In this document: positions 1 through 8,316 of the stretch, piece by piece | How positions within the stretch are numbered: position 1 is the first letter of the stretch | Layout: the number at the start of each line of letters is the position of its first letter | Source of the DNA: Dyadobacter sp. SG02 | GTDB lineage: Bacteria > Bacteroidota > Bacteroidia > Cytophagales > Spirosomataceae | Direction: 5' to 3' | DNA length: 64,000 nucleotides | Assembly (NCBI RefSeq): GCF_900109045.1 | Contig: NZ_FNYL01000006.1 | Span: 1 to 64,000, forward strand | Made by a program: the position numbers and the translations under genes | The notes under the pieces: generated by a model | What the model was told of the DNA's origin: nothing | Databases searched by the model: none | The model's input: only the letters and a program-made list of their open reading frames with translations

Positions 1-239
1 ACAGGATTATCCAAGTAAATGTGGACCTGGAAAGACATAAACAGCAGGCAGACGAGTTACTGAAAAGTGAAGAGGGAATCCAGAAACGAAAAAAGCGGTG
101 CTTTGATGTCGAACCTGTCTTCGGCAATATCAAGCATAACCACAACTTTCGCCGGTTCATGCTCCGTGGCAAGCAAAAGGTTGAGATCGAATGGGGATTG
201 ATTGCGATAGCACAGAATATCAGGAAGAAGGCAGCTTAG
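1..239 (+). CDS. IS1182-type transposase, C-terminal part (cut by window edge)
   Basis: The frame is open from base 3 to the TAG at 237-239, so the gene starts before the window. The residues RCFDVEPVFGNIKHN followed by FRRFMLRGKQKVEIEWGL are the conserved C-terminal end of IS1182/IS4-like DDE transposases, where the final catalytic Glu region lies (family knowledge). A GTG at 21 could be read as a start, but homology continues upstream of it, so it is not the real one. A strong hairpin terminator follows at 326-361. Whether the element is intact cannot be judged because its left part is outside the window. Confidence 0.8.
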   Translation, partial: RIIQVNVDLERHKQQADELLKSEEGIQKRKKRCFDVEPVFGNIKHNHNFRRFMLRGKQKVEIEWGLIAIAQNIRKKAA

Positions 240-325
240 ATAGGCTTGATCTAGCTCAGGAACTGCCCATGCCGCTAAAATCTTATACCAATCGGAAAAC
301 ACGTTTGTAAACCATTTAAAACAGA

Positions 326-361
326 AGCCCGTCCCAAAAATGATTTGAGACGGGCTCTTTT
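326..361 (+). terminator. Hairpin terminator after the transposase
   Basis: AGCCCGTC at 326-333 pairs with GACGGGCT at 349-356; an inner CAAA/TTTG extends the stem, and T-rich sequence follows from 358. It lies about 90 bases after the transposase stop and probably sits near the right end of the insertion sequence. The terminal inverted repeat itself cannot be defined without the left end. Confidence 0.7.
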
Positions 362-422
362 TATTTTGGAAACGAAGCATATCTTTCCGATCTTGAAAAA
401 CCTGATCCTTTACTAATTCTAT

Positions 423-1766
423 ATGACAACTCCTTTTACAAGAAAGATTTCAAACAAACTGTGCCGTATGTCCGCTGCAATGCTGATAGCTGCTATCACA
501 GCACAGTCCGTATCTGCGCAATCGTCATTAGCCAAATCCATCGACCAGAAGGCACCGGCGCTGGAAAAGAAACTGGTAGAATGGCGCCGCCATTTTCACG
601 AAAATCCTGAACTAGGCAACCGGGAGTTCAAAACAGCCGAGAAAGTCGCGAGTCATTTGAAACAGCTGGGCATTGAAGTGACAACCGGCGTGGCGCATAC
701 TGGCGTCGTTGGTATTCTGAAAGGCGGCAAACCGGGCCCGGTGGTGGCGCTACGGGCCGATATGGATGGCCTGCCGGTGGCCGAACGGGTGGACCTTCCT
801 TTCAAATCGAAAGTGACGACCGAATACAAAGGCCAAACTACGGGCGTGATGCACGCGTGCGGGCACGACACGCACATCGCTATACTCATGGGCGTGGCCG
901 AAGTGCTGGCGTCGGTGAAAAATGAGCTCCCGGGGACCATTAAATTCATATTCCAGCCGGCTGAGGAAGGAGCTCCGGAAGGCGAGGAAGGAGGCGCCGA
1001 ACTGATGGTGAAAGAAGGCGTGCTCGAAAATCCGAAAGTAGATGCGATTTTCGGCCTGCATATCGACTCGCAGATCGAAGTCGGGAAGATTTCCTACCGC
1101 CCTGGCGCGACAATGGCTGCGGTGGATTTTTTTAGTATCGATGTAAAAGGCAAGCAAACACATGGGGCGTATCCATGGTCGGGCATCGACCCGATCGTGA
1201 CTTCCGCGCAAATCGTAAATGCTTTGCAGACCATCGTTAGCCGTAACCTCGATCTCACGCACGCGCCGGCGGTCGTGACAATCGGTGCCATTCACGGTGG
1301 CGTGCGGCAGAATATCATCCCCGAATCGGTGAAAATGATCGGTACCATCCGGACTTTCGACGAAACAATGCATTCCTACGTGCACAAGCGCCTCAATGAA
1401 ATCTCCTCCAACATTGCAGAAAGTGCCGGCGCCACGGCGTCCGTTGACATTGATGTGATGTACCCCGTTACTCACAATGACGAAGCACTGACCGCGAAAA
1501 TGGTCGGGACGCTGGAAAATGTAGCAGGGAAAGAAAATGTGAATATAATTCCTGTTAAAACCGGTGCAGAAGATTTTGCTTTCTATCAGCAGAAAGTACC
1601 TGGTTTCTTCTTCTTTTTAGGAGGTATGCCAAAAGGTAAAACTGTTGCCGAAGCAGCACCACACCATACACCCGACTTTTACGTGGATGAAGGCAGCCTC
1701 GTGCTCGGCGTACGTTCCATCGCCCGTTTGGCTACCGATTACCTCGAAAAAGCGAAAGCGAAATAG
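423..1766 (+). CDS. Secreted M20-family amidohydrolase (N-acyl-amino-acid / hippurate hydrolase type)
   Basis: This 447-residue metallo-amidohydrolase should cleave the amide bond of N-acylated amino acids. Residues 1-33 form a signal peptide ending SVSAQ, so it acts in the periplasm or outside. The M20D metal and catalytic motifs are all present: RADMDG at 111-116, HACGHD at 144-149 (Cys and His ligands), QPAEEG at 178-183, HID at 213-215, the dimerisation-domain HGAYP at 247-251, GAEDFAF late in the protein and a final HHTPDF. Length is normal for the family. It stands alone, convergent with the SDR gene, with which it shares a hairpin. The exact acyl substrate cannot be read from sequence. 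Confidence 0.9.
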   Translation: MTTPFTRKISNKLCRMSAAMLIAAITAQSVSAQSSLAKSIDQKAPALEKKLVEWRRHFHENPELGNREFKTAEKVASHLKQLGIEVTTGVAHTGVVGILKGGKPGPVVALRADMDGLPVAERVDLPFKSKVTTEYKGQTTGVMHACGHDTHIAILMGVAEVLASVKNELPGTIKFIFQPAEEGAPEGEEGGAELMVKEGVLENPKVDAIFGLHIDSQIEVGKISYRPGATMAAVDFFSIDVKGKQTHGAYPWSGIDPIVTSAQIVNALQTIVSRNLDLTHAPAVVTIGAIHGGVRQNIIPESVKMIGTIRTFDETMHSYVHKRLNEISSNIAESAGATASVDIDVMYPVTHNDEALTAKMVGTLENVAGKENVNIIPVKTGAEDFAFYQQKVPGFFFFLGGMPKGKTVAEAAPHHTPDFYVDEGSLVLGVRSIARLATDYLEKAKAK

Positions 1767-1813
1767 CGGTTATTCCATAGCGGCTATTCCATAGGGGCTA
1801 TGGAATAACCGCT
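1765..1813. terminator. Perfect 16-bp palindrome shared by two convergent genes
   Basis: AGCGGTTATTCCATAG at 1765-1780 is the exact reverse complement of 1798-1813, with a 17-base loop. A near-copy of the left arm lies inside the loop (from 1780), so a second, overlapping hairpin is possible. The arms overlap both stop codons: TAG of the M20 gene at 1764-1766 and TAG of the SDR gene at 1812-1814. It probably ends both transcripts, although no long T tract follows. Confidence 0.6.
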
Positions 1814-2612
1814 ATTCCGGAATGTTCTTCCTGACCTGGTCAAACAACAGGCTCGGGAAGAACCTTTTGAGATAAATAGCAGCCACTTCTTTAAATCCGC
1901 CGATATAAATTTCCTTTTTATCTCTACTGACGGCGTTGAGTATTTTTTCTGCACAAACGTCCGCCGGAATACCCCTGGCCTGGTTGCTATCCATTTTACC
2001 GAACTTGTCGCCCGACGCATTCAATGCATTCAACGAAATGTTCGTGCGGATGTAGCCGGGGCAAATGGTGGTGACTTTGATATTATGCTGATAACCTTCG
2101 GCACGCAGCGAGTCGTAAAAGCCCTGCAATGCATGTTTGGCAGCATTGTAGCCCGAGCGCATAATGGTACCGATTTTCCCCGCCACACTGCTCATAACAA
2201 TGAAATGCCCCGATTGTTGGGCGATCATATGTGGCAAAACCGCTTTGGTCAGCGCTACGGTACTGAAAAAATTGACGTTCATCAAGCTCTGGTACACTTC
2301 GAGATCGGTGTCGTCGATGTACGAACGCTGGCTGACACCCGCATTGTGTACCATCACATCGATACGGCCGAAATGCGCGATTACCTGCTCCGTGGCAGGT
2401 TTGGCCTGGTCGAATTGGGTGACATCCAATGGTAATACCAACACATCGGCATCCGGCAATGCGGTTTGCCGTTTTACTCGTTCCAATTCCTCGCGGCGGC
2501 GGGCGGTAAGCACCAGTTTCGCGCCTTCTCTGGCAAATGCCATTGCCAATGCCTCACCGATCCCCGACGACGCCCCTGTGATCCAGACAACCTTGTCCTT
2601 AAAATTTGTCAT
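1812..2612 (-). CDS. SDR-family NAD(P)-dependent oxidoreductase
   Basis: A 266-residue classical short-chain dehydrogenase/reductase. The Rossmann nucleotide motif TGASSGIG is at 12-19, the NAG motif at 90-92, catalytic Ser at 141/142, and YNAAK (Tyr155, Lys159) completes the active site. TARRRE just after the second strand suggests preference for NADP(H). There is no signal peptide, so it is cytoplasmic. It lies 9 bases after the LD-carboxypeptidase gene on the same strand and is probably co-transcribed with it. The overall pattern resembles DHRS7-like members, but the substrate is unknown. Confidence 0.9.
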   Translation of the reverse strand: MTNFKDKVVWITGASSGIGEALAMAFAREGAKLVLTARRREELERVKRQTALPDADVLVLPLDVTQFDQAKPATEQVIAHFGRIDVMVHNAGVSQRSYIDDTDLEVYQSLMNVNFFSTVALTKAVLPHMIAQQSGHFIVMSSVAGKIGTIMRSGYNAAKHALQGFYDSLRAEGYQHNIKVTTICPGYIRTNISLNALNASGDKFGKMDSNQARGIPADVCAEKILNAVSRDKKEIYIGGFKEVAAIYLKRFFPSLLFDQVRKNIPE

Positions 2613-2621
2613 ATCTAGAAG

Positions 2622-3554
2622 CTATACAGCGGTGGAATTGGATAGAAAACGTAATTGTACGCCCTGCTCCGACACGTTCAGCTCAGCTTGCATGCCTACG
2701 CCCATCGCGCGATTGTCGCCGACGTGGCCGACCGGGAAGTTGAAACAAACCGGATAACCGAACTCAGCAACATGCTCAGCAATGATCTCGTATGCATCCT
2801 TGCCGAATGTAGGGCTGCTATTGTCTTTCATATCTGTAAACTGCCCTACGACCAGCCCCGCCAGTTTACCGAGCTTGCCCGAGCGTTTGAGCTGGATCAT
2901 CATCCGGTCGTGGTTGTACAGGTATTCATTGATATCTTCGATAAAAAGGATTTTGCCGTCCGTATCGATCTCGGTTTCCGACCCGATCATGTGCGCTAGC
3001 AGGCAAAGATTTCCACCTACCACCTGCGCCGTGGCATTTCCGGAGCGGTTCAGCGAGTGAGCCGGCACATCATACGCTGGCATTTCGCCAAAAAGCATTT
3101 GCCTGAGCGACTCCGCAGCCGCTTCCGCGCCCGCACACGTGATGGTTTTAGCCATGGGCGCATGGATGCTCGCATAACCAAGTTGGAAAGTCCTGGCAAG
3201 AAAGGCCGTCAGGTCGCTGAAACCGACGATCCATTTCGGGTGTTGGAGAAATTGATCAAAATTGAGGCGATCCACGATCCTGGAACAGCCATAGCCTCCG
3301 CGGGCGGCGATAATGGCTTTGATTGACGGATCATCAAGCATTTGCTGTATATCCGCCAGCCGTTCGTCATCGGAAGCCGAAAACTGGTTAAACGAAGTCT
3401 TCAAAGTTTTCCCCTCGACCACTTCAAGGCCCCATTGTTCCTTAAATAACCTGATACCGGGCGCAACATCATCATACTTCACAATACTGGCCGGAGCCAA
3501 AACCCCGATGCGGTCACCGGGTTTCAGAAATGCAGGAAACTGGATTGGATTCAT
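2622..3554 (-). CDS. ldcA: LD-carboxypeptidase (peptidase family S66)
   Basis: A 310-residue enzyme expected to remove the terminal D-Ala from murein tetrapeptides during peptidoglycan recycling in the cytoplasm. The S66 triad is visible: nucleophile Ser113 in GFSDLT, Glu206 in FIEDINEY and His277 in PVGHVGD. The family's RGGYG block is at 85-89. No signal peptide is seen, as for cytoplasmic LdcA. ATG at 3552-3554 is the start. It is the first gene of a two-gene unit with the SDR reductase downstream. The metabolic link between the two is not obvious. Confidence 0.9.
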   Translation of the reverse strand: MNPIQFPAFLKPGDRIGVLAPASIVKYDDVAPGIRLFKEQWGLEVVEGKTLKTSFNQFSASDDERLADIQQMLDDPSIKAIIAARGGYGCSRIVDRLNFDQFLQHPKWIVGFSDLTAFLARTFQLGYASIHAPMAKTITCAGAEAAAESLRQMLFGEMPAYDVPAHSLNRSGNATAQVVGGNLCLLAHMIGSETEIDTDGKILFIEDINEYLYNHDRMMIQLKRSGKLGKLAGLVVGQFTDMKDNSSPTFGKDAYEIIAEHVAEFGYPVCFNFPVGHVGDNRAMGVGMQAELNVSEQGVQLRFLSNSTAV

Positions 3555-3610
3555 TCAGATTAATACGCAATGCCCACTATTGGCTTTTGGTTGGGCAGCA
3601 AAGATATTGA

Positions 3611-3883
3611 CTAATAATTGCCTTTCAGCGAAAGAATGTAAACGGTATCACCATCGACCCGATAAACAATACGGTGTTCATGACTGATCCTTCTGGAATA
3701 CCTCCCGGCTAGTTCGTGTTTCAAAAGTTCAGGCTTTCCGATTCCCTCCGCCGGGGTGTTGGAGATAGATTCCGGAAGTTGCTCGATTTTCTTGATGATG
3801 ACTTTGTTGCCGGATTTTTGCCAAAATGATAAGTGTGTGATCGCTTTTTCGGTAAATGTTATTTGGAATTTACCATATCCCAT
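3611..3883 (-). CDS. YoeB-family toxin (ribosome-dependent mRNA interferase) with altered C-terminus
   Basis: A 90-residue RelE/YoeB-fold toxin, longer than E. coli YoeB (84) mainly at the N-terminus. Residues 44-60 (TPAEGIGKPELLKHELA) and 62-74 (YSRRISHEHRIVY) align closely with YoeB, keeping Glu46 and the Arg64/Arg65 pair. The family ends in His-Tyr (His83-Tyr84 in E. coli, His83 being catalytic); here the end is Asn89-Tyr90, so the catalytic His is replaced. It begins inside the last 25 bases of its antitoxin gene, the usual coupled arrangement. Activity may be reduced or mechanistically different. Confidence 0.88.
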   Translation of the reverse strand: MGYGKFQITFTEKAITHLSFWQKSGNKVIIKKIEQLPESISNTPAEGIGKPELLKHELAGRYSRRISHEHRIVYRVDGDTVYILSLKGNY

Positions 3884-4074
3884 AGATTCGTCCCGGGTTC
3901 GTATTTTACGGTTTTGCCTTCCTTGATTTGCTGCTCGCTTTCCAGGATCATCGCCACGAATTCAGGATCGTATGGTTCTTCCCGTTCTTCAAATTCAACT
4001 TTGAACCAATTCAGAAGAGCCCTGACAGCATTTATCACCTCCTTGTTGTCAGTTTTTATAGTCAGCGTAGTCAT
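3859..4074 (-). CDS. Antitoxin partner of the YoeB-type toxin (DUF2683-like)
   Basis: A 71-residue acidic protein immediately upstream of, and overlapping by 25 bases, the YoeB-type toxin. The N-terminal MTTLTIKTDNKEVINAVRAL resembles small Bacteroidota antitoxins of the DUF2683 type; the C-terminal half is charged and probably wraps the toxin. It lacks the PHD/YefM pattern I would expect from the E. coli partner, so the pair is a toxin with a non-canonical antitoxin. The assignment rests mostly on gene order and size. Confidence 0.75.
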   Translation of the reverse strand: MTTLTIKTDNKEVINAVRALLNWFKVEFEEREEPYDPEFVAMILESEQQIKEGKTVKYEPGTNLWDMVNSK

Positions 4075-4148
4075 GTCTTTAAATGTTTAATCCAGACTTG
4101 AATTTACATCTTTTCTCTAAAACTGTCCCGATGAACCGGCGCGCAGTT

Positions 4149-4469
4149 TCAGACAAAAATCACATCCTGCACCAGCGTACTGCCCATTTCGCGGTTAATC
4201 AGCTCGATGATCTTGGCTTTCGCGCGGAAAAGTTCGTTGCGGAGCGGTGCGGATTCGATTTGCAGGAAGAGGATGTTGTCTTTGATATACACTTTCTTGG
4301 TGCGGCTCGCAATGGCCGAACCCATGATCTTGTCCCAATGCGCAACCACGTAGGATTGGTCGAAACGGTTACGCAGCTTGTACCTATCGAGCATTTGATC
4401 GATAGCTTCCTTCAACGGCGTGATTCCGGGCCGTCGGGACGCTTTTTCTTTGTCAAACCGATAGTACAT
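4149..4469 (-). CDS. DUF721 / DciA-like protein
   Basis: A 106-residue basic protein. The segment from LKEAIDQMLDRYKLRNRF through WDKIMGSAIASRTKKVYIKD to FLQIESAPLRNELFRAKAKI is the typical DUF721 domain. Some members of this family (DciA) load the replicative helicase in bacteria lacking DnaC; this one is the short stand-alone form common in Bacteroidota. It lies upstream of no obvious partner: the toxin-antitoxin pair is 75 bases downstream and the GH3 gene ends 67 bases upstream. Function here is inferred from the family only. Confidence 0.8.
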   Translation of the reverse strand: MYYRFDKEKASRRPGITPLKEAIDQMLDRYKLRNRFDQSYVVAHWDKIMGSAIASRTKKVYIKDNILFLQIESAPLRNELFRAKAKIIELINREMGSTLVQDVIFV

Positions 4470-4535
4470 TATGATAACCTTGTTCGTGAGTATTGCAAAG
4501 GTAGCAAGTTCAGGGTTCGGTGTGGGTAACCGGAG

Positions 4536-7535
4536 TTACTTTTTTAAAAGCTGCTCGTAAACCACATCCATGATCGACGTGCGGATGTTCAGCGTCGAGA
4601 TCTTGTTGTTCTCGCGCGTCGGGTACACCCTGTTCGACAAAAATACGTAATTCAGCCCCCACGCCGGATCGGCCCAGGTCATAATACCCGTGTAACCTGT
4701 ATGCCCGAAGCTCGACGGGCTTGCATACCGCGGCGCATTGCCGCTGTATTTGAATGTCGGTTTATCAAATCCGATACCGCGGCGGCTGCCCTCTTCCGGA
4801 TACTGGTAGCGCGTGAATTCGATCAATGCGTCCTTGCTCAGCAACTGCTGGCCGCCGTAATAGCCGTCCTGCAAGTACATTTGCCACACTTTCATCACGT
4901 CGTTCGAAGTCCCGAAAAGCCCCGCGTGGCCGCTCAAACCGCCAAGCATGGCTGCGGCTTCGTCATGTACCTGGCCGTGCAGTTGTGTCATGCGGAAGAA
5001 CGTGTCGCGTTCGGTAGGCACGATGTCGTCGAGTTTGTAAAATCGTTTCGGGTTGAAAGTAAGCGTGTTAGCGCCGAGTTTATGGTAATAATGATTTTTG
5101 AGATAATCCTCGAAATTCTCGCCACTCAGCCGTTTTACGATTTGTGGATAAAGGATAAATGAAAGGTCGCTGTAAACGTAGCCTTCCTTTTCATTCAAAG
5201 GAGAATTGCGGATCGATTTGAAAATGGTCTTGTCGTAATTCTTAAAAATAAACAGACTGTCGCCCACCACCGAAGTAGGGTAGCGTTTGGATTGTTTGGT
5301 ACTGAATGTCTTCTTTTTCCAACTGCCATCCGCTTTCTGGGCCTCTTTCCAAAGCACGATAAATGCTTTCAGGCGGGCGCTATGGGTGAGCACGCGGCGC
5401 CATGGGAGGTCGGCTTTGTTGGAGCCTTCGAAATCGGGCAGGTAATCCTTCATCGTCGCGTCGAGATCAAACTTTTTCGCGTCCCACAGGCTCATCAATG
5501 CGAGAGTAGAAGCGGTGATTTTGGTCACCGAAGCGAGGTCGTACAAATCCGTCACTTTTACAGAATGGTTGCCCTCATAGGTATGTTTACCGTAGGCTTT
5601 ACGGAAGAATACTTTTCCATCCTTGGCCAGTTGAACGACACAGCCGGGCGTCGCCTTTTGTGTTACGGCCGCGTTAGCAATAGAGTCTATTTTAAAAGTA
5701 ATCACCTTCGAATCCAGCCCGAGTTCCTCCGGAATGGTGTATTTCAATCTGCCCAGCGACGGTGTTTCAATGCCCGCATTGTATGGATACTGCGCATTCA
5801 CCGTCACCGGTAGCTTACCCTGCGCTGGAATCGCGCCAAATATCAGTTGCGCCGATAAATCCTGCGTAAAAGAAGTCAGCTGATAAGCCATGACGAGCGC
5901 TTTGGCATCGTCGGTTTTAGGCATTTTATTCAGTGCATAGGGATTTCCGAAAACGGAAACCACCGCTTTTTTAGTCGCGATCAGTTCTTGCAAAACGGCG
6001 CTCATCGGCTCCGTAAGGCCGTAGCTGGTCCGCGGGGAAATGCTGCCTAAATGTACGCCTACGAGGAGGAGGTTATAGGCATTCAATTTAGAACGTACCG
6101 CTTCGATCTGCCCGGCGGTAGCCTTGGCGGGAATCTGGAAATGATCGACGGTAGTGTAAAGTCCGAGCGTATTCTGGAAAGTGGTAATAGTGTCGGCGCC
6201 CAGGGAAATAGAAGCGATTTTGAGCGTATCCAGCTCGCGGAGCGGCAGAATGTTGTCGTCGTTTTTAAGTATCGTGAGGGCCTTTTCGGTGAGCAACCGG
6301 TTGGTTAGTTCCGCCGCTTTGGGGTTCAGGTCTTCGTACAGGTTGTTGAGGTCAACCGGTTTGTAATGGTTAAGACCTGCCCATGCTTTCGCTTCCAGTA
6401 CTTTCCGGCAGCGGAAATCGATCTCCGCCTGGGTAATTTTCCCTTCGGCAATGCTCTTTTTGATCTCGGCAATGGATTTGTTCACGTCTTCGGTGAATTC
6501 CAGCAGGTCCATCCCCGCTTCTAGGCCCATAGCGTCGGCTTTGCCATCCGGGAAGTATTTGGTTACGCCCTTCATATTCATGGCGTCGGAGTAGATCAGC
6601 CCTTCAAATCCCAGCTGGCTGCGCAGCAGGTTCGTAACGATCGGTTTGGAGAGAGTGGAAGGCAGATTAGGCGTTTTGTCGAGCGCCGGAATGCTCAAAT
6701 GTGCGATCATCATACCGCTCAACCCGTTGTTGATCAGCACGCGGAAAGGGTAAAGTTCCAGCGAATCAATGCGCTGCACGGAGTGCGGGATCAGTGGCAG
6801 GTCGTAATGCGAATCGGTGCCGGTATCGCCGTGGCCCGGAAAGTGTTTCGCGCTGGTGAGCAGGCCGTTATCCTGCATGCCACGCATATACGCGACAGCC
6901 TTTTCAGCCACCTTGTATTTATTTTCTCCGAACGAGCGGAAGCTGATCACCGGATTATTGGGATTGTTATTGACATCCGCTACCGGCGCAAAGTTGATAT
7001 GCATCCCCAATCTCCTCGCCTGTTTCGCGAGTTGGGCTCCCATTTCGTAAATCAGGTCATTATTGCCTTGAATGGCACCCAAAGTCATTTGATACGGGTA
7101 ACGAACGGTGCTATCGATGCGCATCGCCAGCCCGAATTCCGCATCCATCGCCACCAGCAATGGTACTTTTGAAATCGATTGATAATAATTGGTCAGCCTC
7201 GCCTGCGGTACAGGCCCGCCCTGAAAAAACACGATCCCGCCGACCTTATTTTCGCGGATCAGCTTCTCAACTACGGTCGGGTTACTGGTTTTCGGATCAA
7301 TCAACGCCCGCTTGGTATCCGAAACGGCGGCGACCATAATCAGCTGCGCAATGCGTTCATCGGGTGTCAAAGTCGCAAATACGGAATCGACCCACTGTCT
7401 GTTTTTATGTAAAAAGCCGGGCGGGGTGCTGATCTGTGCTTTTGCGGTGAATGCGGTGAGTAAAAGGAGTGTTAGTAAGGTTAGGTGGTGTCTGGTCATT
7501 GGGTTTTGGAAATGCTTATGCTTGGTATTGTTCAT
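4536..7535 (-). CDS. Secreted fusion: NagZ-like GH3 glycosidase + class C beta-lactamase-fold serine hydrolase
   Basis: A 999-residue two-enzyme protein. A signal peptide (residues 1-34, ending TAKAQ) sends it to the periplasm. Residues about 45-400 are a GH3 domain with KHFPGHGDTGTDSHYDLP and the nucleophile in YSDAMNM, as in beta-N-acetylhexosaminidases of the NagZ group. After a GH3 C-terminal-like domain, residues about 615-995 form a beta-lactamase/DD-peptidase fold with SVTK (nucleophile Ser), YSD and HTG motifs. Together these suggest muropeptide trimming or recycling outside the cytoplasm. ATG at 7535 is chosen; Met13 (7499) is an alternative. The start overlaps the end of the PIN-protein gene by 20 bases. 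Confidence 0.9.
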   Translation of the reverse strand: MNNTKHKHFQNPMTRHHLTLLTLLLLTAFTAKAQISTPPGFLHKNRQWVDSVFATLTPDERIAQLIMVAAVSDTKRALIDPKTSNPTVVEKLIRENKVGGIVFFQGGPVPQARLTNYYQSISKVPLLVAMDAEFGLAMRIDSTVRYPYQMTLGAIQGNNDLIYEMGAQLAKQARRLGMHINFAPVADVNNNPNNPVISFRSFGENKYKVAEKAVAYMRGMQDNGLLTSAKHFPGHGDTGTDSHYDLPLIPHSVQRIDSLELYPFRVLINNGLSGMMIAHLSIPALDKTPNLPSTLSKPIVTNLLRSQLGFEGLIYSDAMNMKGVTKYFPDGKADAMGLEAGMDLLEFTEDVNKSIAEIKKSIAEGKITQAEIDFRCRKVLEAKAWAGLNHYKPVDLNNLYEDLNPKAAELTNRLLTEKALTILKNDDNILPLRELDTLKIASISLGADTITTFQNTLGLYTTVDHFQIPAKATAGQIEAVRSKLNAYNLLLVGVHLGSISPRTSYGLTEPMSAVLQELIATKKAVVSVFGNPYALNKMPKTDDAKALVMAYQLTSFTQDLSAQLIFGAIPAQGKLPVTVNAQYPYNAGIETPSLGRLKYTIPEELGLDSKVITFKIDSIANAAVTQKATPGCVVQLAKDGKVFFRKAYGKHTYEGNHSVKVTDLYDLASVTKITASTLALMSLWDAKKFDLDATMKDYLPDFEGSNKADLPWRRVLTHSARLKAFIVLWKEAQKADGSWKKKTFSTKQSKRYPTSVVGDSLFIFKNYDKTIFKSIRNSPLNEKEGYVYSDLSFILYPQIVKRLSGENFEDYLKNHYYHKLGANTLTFNPKRFYKLDDIVPTERDTFFRMTQLHGQVHDEAAAMLGGLSGHAGLFGTSNDVMKVWQMYLQDGYYGGQQLLSKDALIEFTRYQYPEEGSRRGIGFDKPTFKYSGNAPRYASPSSFGHTGYTGIMTWADPAWGLNYVFLSNRVYPTRENNKISTLNIRTSIMDVVYEQLLKK

Positions 7536-8004
7536 TTACTGATTTTAAAACTCTTTCGATAAGGCTAGGTTTGAGCCAAAACCCGCATTCATTCACTAAT
7601 ATTTCAATCACGGGCTTTACAGCGGAGATATAGTTTTTCTGCTTTGCTTCTGCCAGTGCTCCCAAAGTTCCAATCACAGATAATCCCATTTGTGTGGCGA
7701 CAGCGCGGCCGTTCATTTCATCAATCAGGATCAGATCTGCCCGAAGTTCTGTCGCCAGCGCAATAGCTTCTGCTTCTCCGGGATCGAGGACATCGGCAAG
7801 TTCGTTTACGAGAGATGTATTTGCCACTTCTCTCACCTCGATCCATTCCGATTCAAGTTTTTCCCGGAACGAAGGATTGAGGTCCTGCAACTCGAGATAA
7901 ACCCGCTTTGGTATAATGATACATTCATAGAGATTTTTCAGGACATGTAGATGCCCCGATTGCACGAGTCCGCTGATGACGGAGGTATCACTTATTACGA
8001 TCAA
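7516..8004 (-). CDS. PIN-like DUF3368 protein, probable toxin
   Basis: A 162-residue PIN-fold protein. The acidic residues expected for a metal-dependent ribonuclease are visible: Asp6 in ISDTSVI, Glu in DPGEAEAIALA and Asp in LILIDEMNGRAVA. DUF3368 proteins are commonly paired with UPF0175 proteins as VapBC-like toxin-antitoxin modules, and such a gene lies immediately upstream with a 17-base overlap. Its 3' end overlaps the start of the GH3 fusion gene. Target RNA unknown. Confidence 0.8.
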   Translation of the reverse strand: MIVISDTSVISGLVQSGHLHVLKNLYECIIIPKRVYLELQDLNPSFREKLESEWIEVREVANTSLVNELADVLDPGEAEAIALATELRADLILIDEMNGRAVATQMGLSVIGTLGALAEAKQKNYISAVKPVIEILVNECGFWLKPSLIERVLKSVNEQYQA

Positions 8005-8242
8005 ACGATAGCTTTTTTAGTGTTTCCAAATCGGCTTCGAAGTCCTCGACATCGTAATGCCAAGCGATTTTACGTTTCCCGAGCTCTTTCTGGAAGCGAA
8101 TACTGCCCAGCCCGGTCATCGTTCCACCCTGGCCGACGGTTATTTTCCCATCTTCGTACAGACGCACAGCCAGTTCGATCCTCAACTCCTGCTCGGTGAG
8201 TCCGGTACTTTTTATTACATTATCATTCAGTTCCAAAAGCAT
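7988..8242 (-). CDS. UPF0175-family protein, probable antitoxin
   Basis: An 84-residue protein with the UPF0175 pattern: LRIELAVRLYEDGKITVGQ, then a helix-turn-helix-like stretch (AGxxxGLGSIRFQKELGKRK type) and the terminal YDVEDFEADLETL. It overlaps the DUF3368 toxin gene by 17 bases and should be translated with it. In this family the protein is thought to bind DNA and neutralise the PIN partner; autoregulation is likely but no operator was identified. Confidence 0.8.
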   Translation of the reverse strand: MLLELNDNVIKSTGLTEQELRIELAVRLYEDGKITVGQGGTMTGLGSIRFQKELGKRKIAWHYDVEDFEADLETLKKLSFDRNK

Positions 8243-8316
8243 ATCCTTCGTGTTAAGTTTTGCAATGAAGTCTAAGTAAAGATACGCAACGTTTCCCGTT
8301 CTCCCAGCGAAACAAG

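Noticed and set aside
750-1475. 241-codon open frame on the minus strand
   Set aside because: Antisense to the M20 amidohydrolase, whose motifs are all intact.
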